Below are positions 1-11,690 of a stretch of DNA of 64,000 nt, one piece after another; position 1 is the stretch's first letter; each line of letters starts with the position of its first letter. Origin of the DNA: Endothia cerciana (lineage: Eukaryota > Ascomycota > Sordariomycetes > Diaporthales > Cryphonectriaceae); assembly GCA_026119935.1 (NCBI GenBank), contig JALRMH010000052.1, forward strand, positions 124,001 to 188,000, in the 5' to 3' direction. The notes beneath the pieces are model-generated. The model was not told the DNA's origin, did no database searches, and saw nothing but the letters and a program-made list of their open reading frames with translations. The position numbers and the translations under genes are program-made.

Positions 1-579
1 CTGCGACCATCCCCAGCATCCCATCGACGTCGCATCGTACAGGCGGGGCATGACGAGCTACTGGGTCGGCTTCTGCCTGACCGATCCAGGCCTCCTCCAG
101 GGCATCTTCCTGGCGTCCTGCCGGAACCTAGCCAAGTCACAGCGGAGGTCCGGCAGCACGGAGGAGGCCGACATGTACGAGCAGCGGGCGCTGCAGTACA
201 AGGGCGAGTGTCTGCGGTCCATGCGCGAGGCCATGCCTGAGGCTGGCCAGGCCGTAACAGACAACGTGATCGGGATGACCTTGTTGTTTTCGTTCAATGA
301 GGTGAGCGTCTCCGGGCACACCTAGGCAGAAGACACCCCCGCGATGACTAGCTCCGATACCTGGCTGACCTCTCTGCCTCTCCACAGTACATGATAGGAG
401 ACTTTAATGAGGCCCGAAACCATATGGCGGCATGTGAATACATGGTTGACATGAAAGGGGGGCATCAGACCTTGGGCCTGGACGGCTTCCTCTCTCAGCT
501 CATACAGTGGTTTAAGCAGGAGCTGGCCCAAGCTGGGGGAACGAGCGGTAGTAAGGCGTCAGGCAGGAAAAAAAGATAA
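1..579 (+). CDS. C-terminal part of a fungal-specific transcription factor (5' end outside window)
   Basis: The reading frame is already open at base 2, so the gene begins upstream of the window. Two exons are visible: 1-301 and 388-579 (TAA), joined in phase 0 across an 86-nt intron (gtgagc...cacag). The helical stretch (GIFLASCRNL, then a Met/Glu-rich helix and VIGMTLLFSFNE, continuing YMIGDFNEARNHMAAC and the motif GLDGFLSQLIQW) resembles the C-terminal all-helical regulatory domain of Zn2Cys6 transcription factors (Fungal_trans_2-like). The end is basic (SGRKKR). The DNA-binding domain would lie off-window, so the class rests on the helical region only. The gene converges on IRE1. Confidence 0.6.
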
Positions 580-1134
580 GGTATTGATCGGAAGTCAACA
601 GCAAGGCCGCACGGGCAGGTCTTTTCTGCAACATGGACGAAGAGAGGACTTGAGCGTTGAATCATGTATGGCGCTGGACGCTTGCCACCCTCGGACTGGC
701 TATATAGATTTTGGACAGGATGTTGAATATTCAGCTGATTTGTGTTTTCATCCCTAAGGAACGTCCCAACCAACGAAAACCCAACCATGCTGCAATTGCA
801 CGAAAGGGGATGTGAGAAAACAGGACAAGCAGAGAAAGGCGAAAAGAGAGTACAAAACTTAACCGGTCGCGATGGTGACAGATATCGGCGATTATGAATT
901 AAGCCTTTCTGGTGATGGCCTTTTATCTGGAAAGACCGCATAGATTCCCCGAGACGGGACCATCCAGTGAGACGGGAGAAGAGGGTATCACTCGGAAACA
1001 CGACGTTGAAGAAATCAAAGCTTTTGCTCATTTCCAAGAACCTACTCATCCAAGTAGTGCCACTCCCGAGACCCCTACCCAAGCAGTCGCATTCCCAAGG
1101 GCCCCCCTTATGATTTAGATATATGACCGCCGTT
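580..1134. other. Convergent intergenic region
   Basis: These 555 bases lie between the stop of the transcription-factor gene and the stop of IRE1 on the opposite strand. They should hold the two 3' UTRs. Only short, low-quality reading frames are present and no RNA gene or repeat was seen. Confidence 0.6.
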
Positions 1135-4100
1135 TCACCCAGACTCCGGAGGTTGATAGTATCCCTTGAACTGTTCCAACTCATGCCAGCCCAGATCCCG
1201 AATAAGCCCCCAGCAGTACAGTAACAGATCCGGAAACCGTGTCGTCCAGTAAAGCAAATAACCTTCCGGTAACGACCCCACCTTCTTCTGCAGGGCTTCC
1301 GACATGTCCAGATAATGGTTTCGCTTATTGCGCAGCGCACGCAGCAGATCAAGCAGCCTCGACCCAGTATATTTCCTCTGCTTGCCGAGGGAGTCGACGA
1401 ATTCCTTGTGGAGCTTGGTGAGGAAGTCGCCCCTGGTGACCTTGGCTGCGCCATTCTCCAGCTGCTCAAGCGCCCAGCTGGGTGGGTCACGCGGTTCCCT
1501 CTCGAACGCGTCGGATACATCGCACAGGAAGAGGAGCCTGGTACGTGCGTCCCAGAAGAAGGGGTGCGCCAGGATCTCCTTTGTCTTTGGTCGTTCCTTG
1601 GGGTTGGCGCTGATCATAGTCCCGACGAGATGCTTTGCCTCGCACCTGTAGTCGCCCAGAACATCGAGTCTCGCGAGACTATAAGTCCCCTTCCTGATGT
1701 TGTACTCCCTCATATATTTGTCGCCGCAGTCGAAGGGGTGTGAGCCCTGAGTGAGGACGTAGAAAAAGACGATGCCAAGGGAGAAGATATCAATCGATCG
1801 GGTCACGCGCCGGTGGGTGACCTCAGCCCCCTGGCTGCCGTGGTTGCCGCTGTGCGTGGAACTCTCTGCCAACATCGGGCCGCTGGAGGCGGGGGTCTCG
1901 TCGTCGAGCAATAGCTCGGGCGCGCGCCATCCCGAGGTGCCAGCTGCGTGGGCGGTGGTAGCGCCGAACGACGACTGGCCGCCCTCAAGCTTTTTGCATA
2001 GGCCGAAGTCAGACACTAGGATGCGTGGCCGACCCGTCTTGCGGTCCCTGGTAATCAAGATGTTCTGAGGCTTTAGATCTCGGTGCACTGATGATATGGT
2101 TAGCACAAGACCCTCCACGGCCAGAGCCGAGCCTGAGATGGGTATAAAAAGTCGTCAAGGCTGCAGGATGGGTTCGTACCGATTTGCAAGGAGTGCAGGT
2201 GATCTAGACCCTTGGTAATCTGCTTTAGGACGGCCAGCGTATCCTTCGCACCTGCACTCGCCAGCTGCCTAAACTGCAAGGGCTTTTCCATCACGTCAGC
2301 CAGGGAAGCCTCACACAGCTCCAGGGCGATATAGATAAACTGGCCACGCTCCAGCTGTGCGAAGTACTGTATGACATTCTGATGTCGGTCCACCTCCCGG
2401 AGGAGTCTGGTCTCCTGAGAGGCGATATCGTAGAAGTCCCGCAGCATCCGTTTGACGGCAACCGGCCTGTCCTGCCACTTGCCAGCGTACACGACCGTAC
2501 CGTTGCTCCCGGTCCCGAGTTGCTGATCTTCGTTCACCTCAAGGCTCTCGTCGATGCGGAGGATGGGATTGGAGACGTCTTCCACCTCGTACGGCAGTGT
2601 CTGGATGTTCGGCTCGGGGCCCCGACTGCGCTCCCCAATGTTCTTGGCGATGTCCACGGCCTCATCCACGCTGTTGTCGGGCGCATCGCCGAAGGATGCC
2701 TCGGGGCTGTTCTTCTTCTTGCGGTGGTTCTTGCCACCCCGGCGACCGCGGTGTGCTTTCTTCTTCTTTGTCTCCGGCGGGCCCTGTTCTGCTTCCTCGG
2801 TCGATCCAGACTTGACTTCTTCTGGAGAAGATACCGCCTCTCCCTGCGGATCCGCTGGCAGGCTAGGAACAAGACGCTCGGCGGGGGTTACCACGACGGC
2901 CTCTGCCGGGGCGGGCTCTTTTTCTGCAGCCTGGTCTTCGACACGGTCCGCCTCTGGTGTCTCGTCTGCCAAGTCATCATCCACGTCCACCTCGAAACCC
3001 TTGCGTTTCAGATAGTTCCTTGCGTCGTTTACGAGTTCATGCCAAACGTTTCGGACAAAACGAATGAATTCCTTGCGATAGACGATGAGGGCGATAGCAA
3101 GAATGAGCCAGATGGCCGGGTTTGTGAAGAGGTCTGTGGTATGCTGAAGCGCATCCTGCGGCAACTTCTTGACAATATCGATCACGGTGCTGCTCGGGTC
3201 AGGCGCATCGATGGCCAGGGTGGGATTGTCCGGGTCGCTTGGGTTTTCAAATCTAGGCGACGAGTTTTGGGGGCCGGGGAGAGTCGGGAGACTGCGCTGA
3301 TCGGGCTTCGACCAGGCACTGTCCAAGGTGTGCTGACCGACCAGGGCCTTCGTAAGCTGCGCCGTGCTCAGGTCGCCGTCCATCTCCCACCACTGAACCT
3401 GGTTGATCAGGGCCGAGGGCGCCTGGGTGATGAGCGGGTATGATCGGCCGGACATGGCAAACCAGTTTCCAGCGGTGTTGTTGAGGAAGATCTTACTGTC
3501 CCGGCCCGGCTCCTGGTGCTCGAACGCTGGCGGCGGCGGAGGCTGCGGCAGGGCCACCAGCTGAGGACTGTCGTCCCCGTCGTCCATATACGACCGGACA
3601 GGCCTGACGATGTCGAATGCCTTGGCGATCGGAGAAGGGAAGTACTGGACGAAGGACTGCGACCGGCCCGTGTCCCGGCCATACTCGAAAGCATAAGCGC
3701 GCCCGTCGGGCCGGCTGGTGATGTAGAGCTTGTCCAGGGTCGACGAGTACTGGCCGAGCAGGTCCTGGTCGAAGAGGTTTGGCGTCCACTCGGAGTACCT
3801 GAGGGTGGCAATGTCAAATCCGCGCGAGTCCGAGATGCCCACGGTGTACTCGGTCCGGCCCAGCGTGATGGTGCGCGTGTTGCATTCCTCGACGTCCAGG
3901 CCGGCAACAGGATCCTGCGGGCGGGCGCAGGTGTAGTCGTCGGCAGCGGAGGCAGTCGGGCCGAACCACTTGATGGCACGGCCGGTGGCGGCGTCCAGGG
4001 TGAGGAGGTTAGTCCTCTTCTCTCCGGTGTAGACCAGGGAGAGGGCCTCGTTCTTGTAGGGGCCGGCCTCGACCAGCCTCTTCATGGTGAGCCCGGTGTA

Positions 4101-4835
4101 GGCCAGGCCCTGGTCCTCGCCGGGGGCCCACATGTAGATCTGGCCGTCCCTGGTGGGCTCGACGGCCCAGATGGTCTGGTCGAGGACGTTGAAGTCGGCG
4201 CCGGCGGCGGACCTGTTGATGCGGTGGTGTGTGGTCTCGACCATGGGCTGGCCGAGGGAGATATGCCAGCGCTCCCGGCCAGACTTCCGGTCGGTGGCAT
4301 ACAAGTCTCCGTCGATGGTCGCCAAGAGGACAAAATCTTCCACTTCCCAATCCTCCAGTCGCCTGGCAGATGGTGCTACAACGGACAGATCCGGAGCCGC
4401 AGCAGAAATAGCGCTCGCATCGGTAGAAACAAGGTCATGAAATGGGTCAAGGTCGGCCTCGTCGTGTCGTGAGGGCTCCTTGTGTGCCTGGATGGGCTGG
4501 GAGTAGGTGGACTTCCTACGCAGGGCGGCGTGGGGCGTCTGGATGAGGTCGTGCGTCAACGCAGTCGCAGCAAGATTGCGCTTGACGCGGTCGGCCTCGA
4601 GGGGGGAGCGCCCGCGCTCGGCCTCGCGGTCGAGGCCATGCCCGGGGGGGGCGGCGTCGAGCCAGGGCGAGACGACGGCCTGCGGATGTCGCTCGAGGGA
4701 CTGCTGGTGGTGGTGGTGCAGGTCAGCAGCGTCGGCGACGGGAGCCCACGGCAGCAGGAGAGCGGCGAGGGCCCATAGCTTCCTGCGCTGGTGGACGACA
4801 GGCCGTCCCCCGCCGGTGGGAGGCCGTCGTAGCAT
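1135..4835 (-). CDS. IRE1: IRE1 serine/threonine kinase/endoribonuclease, unfolded protein response sensor
   Basis: Exons 4835-2180 and 2087-1135 join in phase 1 over a 92-nt intron, restoring LQI-VHRDLKPQN; the product is about 1202 aa. An N-terminal hydrophobic signal peptide (WALAALLLPWAPVADA) precedes a luminal PQQ/beta-propeller-like stress-sensing domain to about residue 560. One membrane segment (IWLILAIALIVY, about 572-590) follows, then a Lys-rich cytosolic linker. The kinase domain (about 765-1060) shows GTGSNGTVVYAGKW, VAVKRM, VHRDLKPQN and SDFGLCKK. The C-terminal KEN RNase domain includes LRALRNKRNHY and PDLLLYCWG. In known family members it sits in the ER membrane, oligomerises on unfolded protein and splices HAC1/hacA mRNA. 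The target is not in this window. The start is the first ATG before the signal peptide. All catalytic motifs look intact. Confidence 0.95.
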
Positions 4836-5307
4836 TCTGTGGTGATGGGCGGTCTAGGGGGAGGAGGAGATAGTCGACATTGGACTGTCTGTCCCTGGGC
4901 TGGTGGGATAAGCCCACTTGTATTATTGGTCGTGGCCAAGGGCAGAGTGGGATACCCGGTTGTTGAGTCGGTGAAACGACGAGGGCCGAAGCAGGGTGGA
5001 GGAGGGGGTCGAGGCAGGAGTGGTGGCGAGGCGGTGGGCAAGAATGGAGGAGAGCAGAGAGAGGAGGGCGAGGGGCCTTCTGCCTTGTCAGCCCATATGA
5101 CCCGCCCACAAAAAGCGTTCCAGGTGTTGGACGAGGGAGGCACCCGCCCGCCGATTTCGTCCTTGTAAAGCTGTCGAGGTGGGGAGATCCCGAGGAGAGG
5201 AGGGGATCCAAGGGAAAGGTTTGGTCGTCCACCTGGTCGTGAGGCAGAGGCTAGGTCGGAGGTGCACCGAGGTGATGTGCAGTTGGGTTGAGTTGAGGTG
5301 AGAGTGA

Positions 5308-5349
5308 GATGAGGTCGGGTCAGATCAGGTCAGGTCAGGTCGGGTCGGG
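5308..5349. repeat. GGTCA/GGGTC pentanucleotide tract
   Basis: Imperfect tandem copies of GGTCA, GGTCG and GGGTC run about 40 bases, some 470 bases upstream of the IRE1 start, so they lie in its likely promoter or 5' UTR. No function is assigned. Confidence 0.7.
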
Positions 5350-5710
5350 GGACTCGGCCGACTCGCGTGGTGGATACGCTTTTTTCTTCCTCCCCCGGGG
5401 ACAGTGCGGCGGTCCTCGACGACCCGAACAGTCGAGTCGTGCGCTGTGCGTCGTCGGTTCGTCTGTCGCAGGTGCAGCCAAGCAGTCACGACAGAGGCAC
5501 GACAGTAACCGATGGGTTCGCTCGATGGGGTTTGATGGATAGGGTTGTTGATGATGGTGAAGTTGGCCTTGGGGGGGGGGGGGAGTGGGTGAGAGACGGG
5601 GGGAAAAAAAGAAGGGGGTTTGATGTTTCCAACCAAGATTGGCTGCTGGTTTGAGGTGAGAAGGTAGCTATGGTAGCAGTATGGTGTGGCTGCGCTGCGG
5701 TTTGCGTTGC

Positions 5711-5725
5711 GTGTGTGTGTGTGTG

Positions 5726-5757
<32 letters not shown>
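5711..5757. repeat. (GT)n dinucleotide microsatellite
   Basis: A run of GT interrupted once by a TT step, about 47 bases long, about 0.9 kb upstream of the IRE1 ATG. Read on the IRE1 strand it is a CA tract. Confidence 0.9.
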
Positions 5758-5758
<1 letters not shown>

Positions 5759-7718
5759 ACAGGCTCGGTTGTTGCAGCAAGTCGGTCCTGAGGCAGGCCC
5801 AGCGACTGGACCGCTCGCTTGTCACCTGGCAGCCGGGCTGGGCTGGGCGCTGGGCCAGTGGGCACTCTGGGCTCTGGAAGTCCGGGGCAGGGCGAGTTGG
5901 GAATGTTCTAGTGGTCGGGGACCGTTCTGGGTGTGGTCCCTGGTGGCCCCCTTGGCGGGTTTTCCCAGTGTCAGTGGTCCCCCTGTGGGCCCCTGGTCGA
6001 CTCCACACCAGCTCTGAAGGGACGAGGGACGACCCTGAGAGGGCGGGCGCTCGGGCTCGATGGGGCGTAGGTCTAGAATCCCATCAGGGGTATGCTTAGT
6101 CGACATCATCCCTCTCTGTACCCAGCATACAACAAGTACTGCCTTCTTCCTTTTTATTGTTGTAACTCTGAGGCCACAAGAAGCCGTCTGCTATTATATA
6201 GTAGCCATCTAGGTGAGGTTCGTGCTCATCCTAACCCCGGCACACCGGCCAAGAAATTTATCCGAGGACGATCTGAGATGAGATGGGGGCTGGGTTCATC
6301 TCGTCTTCCGAGACACACCACGGGGCGTGTATACATAGATCATCCCCAGGTGACCACAGTGCCACCCACAAGAGAAAACCAACCCCCCCTTTCAGCCCCC
6401 ATAAACAATGAGATGATTCCACCGTTCCGTCTGATCCGCTTAACCGTCTAAAAGGTTCCCTCTCACTCTCACCCTTTTCGTGCCTACTTTATGGCACCAT
6501 TAGACAATCAATCAATTAATTAATCAATCCACAAGCGTCGTCGATAAATACAGGTCATCATCTGCGCCGGGTTCGACATTGGAGACGTGGAGCTGACGAC
6601 GCCCAGACACAGCACGGGACAAGTCTATCGACCCATTGCATCGCATCAAGCCTCACCCTCAAACCATCCATCCTCTACGTACATACCTAAGCAGAGAACG
6701 CACCAGCATCCTGAAGGAATGCCCTGCGCCGCCGTGGCGCATAATTGGCCACTCACGGCATACGCCTTCTTGCCCTAACATCTGTCCACTTTTATCGATG
6801 AGTAGACGCCTGAAGAGTTCCCCCCCCCCCCCACCTCTCTCGTTTCACAGTTGCGGCCGCGCTCTCCATAATTCTTTTTACCATGTACAGTACAGTACCT
6901 TGTAGTATATGCCTGGACCTCCTCACCGTCGTCGTCAGTGCCATTCCCACACCACAAGTCACGTCACCCCTCGGACCAGCTGATCTACCTCACCTCATCT
7001 CAAAACCGACGATTTGTGGATGTGTCTCTTGTTTTGTTTCCTCTCCCGATATCTAGTCATGAGTTGCATACTGGTATACACGGCCCTGCTGCGACCCACG
7101 CGGCCTGCCACTTCCTGCCAGACATCGCTGTCGCGAACTCCTGGGACCTGCATAATATGTACGCGAGGGTATAGTACATAGTATAGCCTCGCCTGGGGGA
7201 CGACCCGGATCGGCCCCCCCCCCCCTCTGCAAGGGGTAAACACTAGCCAGCTTCGCCCCTCCAGGTACCATCGTACTAGTAAACCGCCCCCCCGGGGAAC
7301 CAGCTCCCCGGTGGCGATTGTCTATCCCCCGTGTCAGAACGCCGGAGCTGTTGTGTATAGAACGAGACAGGTGGACATGAGGCCGTGGATGGGATGCGTC
7401 ACGTTTTTGCGAGCTCACCCCAACCACAAGTAGTGCGGCTCAACGTCAAACCTCAAATGTCTGTCACCGTCCGCCTTTTGCGCTGCATCCATACGAGGCC
7501 GCGACCATCGGGAAAGCAGTGGAGGAGCAGCAAGCCCGAGAAGAGACAAAGGATAGCCCGGGGGGGGCTCAGCAGCCGGCGGCCACAAGTGATAATAATC
7601 AAGTCGTATTCAAAGACCGAAACACCATAACCCCCCCCCCCCCCCAAGAGAAGAGAAACCCTTTTTCTTTTTTAACAACCAAAAGTCCCCCAGAACGCCC
7701 AAAAGCAGAAAGTCCTCC

Positions 7719-9174
7719 TCAGGCCACAAACCTCTTGGCCGATTTACCGGAAGCACCCGTCCTCTCGCAGACCGCAACCATCCCATTCTCGGCCCTCAGG
7801 CAGCCTGTCCTCCTGACATGCGCCTCGCCCCCGCGGCTCGCCGCCCTCCTGGCGGGGTTCGGGACACCGTGGGCCTCCGCCGGACCATCACGTGCCGTCA
7901 CTCGCCGGAAGGTGTACCGCTTCCGCCCGGCACCGGTCGGCGGGGAGGACCCCGTTCCCTCGCGCGGCCTACCAGTGGCTGTCCCGTTGCCGCCGCTCGC
8001 GCCCGTGGCATTGTTGGGGAGATCAACAGGCCCTGTCGTGTTGTACGTGTAGGGCGGGATCTGCACAGGGCCAGACCCCCCAGCACCCGTAGCGTTAAAT
8101 GACGATACCGGGTCACATGTGGAGCTAGCGGAGCCGGCCATACTCGCCGTGCGCGCGGACCCCGTTGATGCCGCTGTGCTGGGGACAGATGGGCCCCCGC
8201 CGCCGACGGGAGAAACGGTAGGCCCTGTCGCGACGTTGCCAGCCGCGTCCCCGGGTTCCTCACCGCTCGGGCTCGCGCTGGGGGCCGCAGACGCACCGCC
8301 ACTGTCCCCAGGCCCGGTGACGGCCGTCGAGTTCGAGATGCCCGCGGACGTTGTCCCGGTGCGAAACGAGGGCCCGGAAGAAGAAGAATCACCGGCCGAG
8401 CCGGGACGCCCCGCTCCTGTCGAGTTGTGGACGCCTGCCGACGACGTCGCGTTCGAGTACGGCGCCGGTCCGTATCCTGACGGCCTGGCCAGCGCGGGGG
8501 AGCTCGCAGTGGGCACAGCAGGGCCGTTTCCTCCGGTACCAGTAGCAGGATGTCCACCCGCGCCCGCGGGGCTGGAGGACCCCGTAGACGTCACCGGAGC
8601 CGGCTTCCCACCTTTCACCGACTCTCCGACAGCCTCCTTGGCCGCATCCCAGACATCCTTTACGTCACTCTTTGCATCATCCCAAGCACCCTTCACGCCA
8701 TCCAGGGCCTCAGATAGACCCCGCTTCCCTCCTACGGCAGTCTGGGTCGGACCGGCGGGGGACTTCCCGGACTGCGGGGCGAGATCCTCCGGGGCAGCGT
8801 CCACAGTCCCCGCGGCCCTGGGAGACAGGTCGGTCCTCTCCGCCCGCGCTACAGCCGCAGCCGCAGTCATCGATGTCCCCGAGGAGGAGGCCGCCGTCGT
8901 GCTCGCGCCGGCGGTGTAGACCCTGATCGAGTTGAGGAGCCAGTACGCGTCCGAGAAGGCGCCCGGGTTGTCCGCGACCCACGCCGCGCACGAGTCCGCC
9001 TTACTGCCGCACGTGCCGTCCGAGGCCCACGCATCCCCGGCCCACTGGCCGCACAGCGCCGTGTTGATTGTGATGACGTGGCCCCCGAAGTGGTTCGGGA
9101 TGTCACACCCGCTGCCGCCCGCGAACGTGGCCAGCGGCGTGCCGAGGGTGCCCGTGTCGAGGGGGGGAGGAGGA

Positions 9175-9232
<58 letters not shown>

Positions 9233-10067
9233 ATGGCGCTGGGGATCGAGCTCCGCGGCCAGAACCAGATGCTGATGGCGCTGTCGGTCCACTCCATGGC
9301 GTACACGCCGCCCTCGGCACTGTTGAACCCGGCGCCAAAGTTGGACGTCGACGTGCCCCGCTGGGGACACCCCGTGTTCCCGCTGTCCGCGCCGCAGTCG
9401 TTGCTGCCGCCGTACCAGCTCGTCCCGGAGTCCTGGCCACTGTTGCTCGGGGAGCAGCCCTCGGAGGTGTGGAGGGTCATCTCGTTGGTGCTCTGGGAGT
9501 TGGCTCCCTCGATGACTGCGGGCCGAGTTAGGACCGCCTTCACTGCCCCTCGCCGGTTCCCGATCCGCCATCGTGTGTGTGCCTAGGGAAGAAGGAGCAG
9601 GCTGCCCACTTACTGTCAATCTCACCATCCGCCGGCCACGACCCGGTGCCCCACGTCCAGAGCGCGGGCCACGTGCCACACCCGACTGGCATGTGTTCTA
9701 TATCCGCCACCAGGAGCATCCGGGTGTACGTCTTCTTCGACTGCAGCCGGACCGACTTCCGGCCGCCCACGGATGTGTCGCCGCCGAGATACGCGCTGAG
9801 CGTGGAGTTGTCTACGGTCGACGTGGGGTCGACGCCCAGGCGGACCTGGCCGTTGGAGACGGTCGCCAGCCCGGCCGACGTGGCGCTCGGCTGGTCCTGG
9901 TACGACACGAACCCCTTCGTCGGGTCGGCGTCCGTGTACCATGTGAAAGAGTCGAAGAAATTATCCGAGTTGTAGGTATCCGCCAGGGTGTATGATGTGC
10001 CAGTCGAGGCCGCCACCTGGGCTGTAGATATGAGGGCAACCAGGCCCAGGATCGATGGTCTAGCCAT
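7719..10067 (-). CDS. Secreted GH16 endo-1,3(4)-beta-glucanase-like protein with a frame break in a CAG/poly-C tract
   Basis: Exon 1 is 10067-9614 and exon 2 starts at 9515; the phase-1 join creates the GH16 catalytic signature GEIDIIEGAN, whose two Glu residues are the expected nucleophile and acid/base. A signal peptide (ILGLVALISTAQVAAS) indicates secretion. Family segments follow: NEMTLHTSEGC, GGVYAMEWTD, IWFWPRSSIPS, then GTPLATFAGGSGCDIPNHF, INTALCGQWAGD and SDAYWLLNSIRVY. The first three and last three are in different frames. The switch falls in a CAG repeat followed by C7 (about 9161-9236), with no GT-AG pair to explain it. A long Ser/Thr/Gly/Ala-rich tail runs to 7719, and its natural end is uncertain. 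Likely role: cleavage of cell-wall or storage beta-glucan. Confidence 0.85.
9176..9231. repeat. (CTG)n trinucleotide repeat inside the GH16 coding region
   Basis: About 18 GCT units on the plus strand, read as AGC (Ser) or GCA (Ala) on the coding strand depending on frame. GH16 relatives have only a short loop here, so this looks like a repeat expansion. It adjoins C7/G7 at about 9161-9167, and the coding frame changes across the pair. Confidence 0.95.
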
Positions 10068-11690
10068 CTCGAAACCGACAAAGTAAACAAGTTTGGGTAA
10101 TGAAAGACTGAACGAGTCTCATAGGATTCCTGCTACCAGAGACTGAATAAAATAAGAGGTGGAGTAAAATTCAGTCCAGCCGAGAGGGGAGAAGGGCCAG
10201 CCTAGGAAGAAGAAGAAGAAGAAGAAGAAGAAGAAACGAGACAAACAACCCGAATGCTCACCGTTTGCAATAACCCGCCATGCTGAGACCGAGAGAGAAT
10301 CGTGATGCTTGAGACGGGGCGCGCTTTTATGAGATACCCATCATCTCCCACCTGATCACCAAGTGACCTGTCTCTCTCAAGTCTGCCCCATCCAGCTGCC
10401 TCGGTTGGTCATCCTCACTCAGAGACGGCAACCTCCTGGCCCTTCATCAGCACCATGGCATATCCACCGTGTTTGACCCATCGTCATTTCCAAATACGTG
10501 CCATCGGCGGCATCGCCCAACCTCATGTGCCCGACCGCATCTGGCGGCCCGCGAGCCCCCATCCCCAACCCCCCAAGTCCCGGCCAACGTCAGGTTTCGT
10601 GGTGGTTTGTGGGTCGGTCTGGTGGCCGGCGGATTGACCGGGCCCCCAGAATGCTCGTGGGGCTCCCAACAACCCTTGCAACACGTGGGCTGGGGGATCT
10701 CGCGCTGGCCTCGCAGTCTCGCATCTGATATCTGATCAAACCCACGGGAGTGGTACTAGGGCGATCAAGTCGACAGTGGGCCGGAAGAGGTCAGACGTCG
10801 TGTTGACGCCGCGACGCCGAACCCCTGCTGTCAGTGCCGCGAGTCAGCGGGCGAAGGGAATGTGATAGAAGGGGAATGTGTAAGTGGGGATAGACAGCAC
10901 TCAACTACCCTCAACGCCTCCTGTGAGAGAGAGACGCTGCGCGAGGCCGGTTGACAAGTGGAGGTTGGCGCCAGAGGCCACGCTATGAATAGCACTGCTA
11001 CTGCTACGATAGCACCGGTCCACTAGACCCCATCTCGTTCTCACCGTTGCAGTCCTGGAGTGTACGTTGCGGAAGTGGATCAACCCTTCCTCTTCCTGGA
11101 CCTGCTGAGCCATCCACTTCAGCTGCAACTTTGCAGGTCTCTCAGGTCAGATGACCACTCATCCTTCCCACCTAGCCTGATTGTTTCAAGAACTCAGATC
11201 AAAACAGATGACCTTTTGGGTAGGAGGCCTATGTATCTAAATGTTCGCCACGGTTGCTGCTCCAGTTCCACGAGCCGCCGCCCGTCAATGGCTTCCGTCC
11301 GGACGACCAAGAGTTTCTACTGAACATCGCCTCGATTGTGGATGTTGCAGGGAAGAAATGACAAGAAGAACGGGAGGGATGTATGGGAGACAGGCAGGGC
11401 CTCTCTAACTAGCGACCCATCCCGCGAAAGCCCAATCAAGTGAAAGGGGGGGCCTGTGAGGAACCGGATTCGCTTGCATTATCCAGTACGGAATACGTGT
11501 AGTATGTACATTTGGGGCCCGAGAACTCCTCGTTCGACAAGCTTGGTCAAATCCCCATCCCAACCCCGATTCTGGCATCGCTTTCTGACGGCGTCGAACA
11601 CATGCCCCGCCTGTTGGCGACACGGTGACGTTGCTCACACCCCAGCCCCATCGTCAGCCTCACGACATGTGGAGATACTTCTCAGCCCTC
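10068..11690. other. Intergenic region: GH16 promoter side and HEL2 3' side
   Basis: This 1.6-kb stretch has no supported gene. It holds a (GAA)n tract at about 10206-10235, roughly 140 bases upstream of the GH16 ATG. The remaining frames are short and without protein-like features. Confidence 0.55.
10206..10235. repeat. (GAA)n microsatellite
   Basis: About ten AAG/GAA units in the presumed GH16 promoter or 5' leader. On the GH16 sense strand this is a TTC polypyrimidine tract. Confidence 0.85.

Larger units (their letters stand above)
4836..7718. other. Gene-free region upstream of IRE1 and downstream of the GH16 gene
   Basis: This 2.9-kb stretch contains the presumed IRE1 promoter and 5' leader. 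It has no frame with recognisable protein features. It is rich in simple sequence: a GGTCA/GGGTC pentamer tract near 5308-5349, G13 at 5571-5583, a GT microsatellite near 5711-5757, C13 at 6820-6832, C12 at 7214-7225 and C15 at 7631-7645. No RNA gene was recognised. Confidence 0.6.

Noticed and set aside
2382..3443. 353-codon plus-strand ORF opposite the IRE1 kinase/linker region
   Set aside because: Antisense shadow; the minus strand carries kinase motifs and a membrane segment.
3516..4472. 318-codon plus-strand ORF opposite the IRE1 luminal domain
   Set aside because: Val/Gly-rich shadow of the IRE1 coding strand without any family feature.
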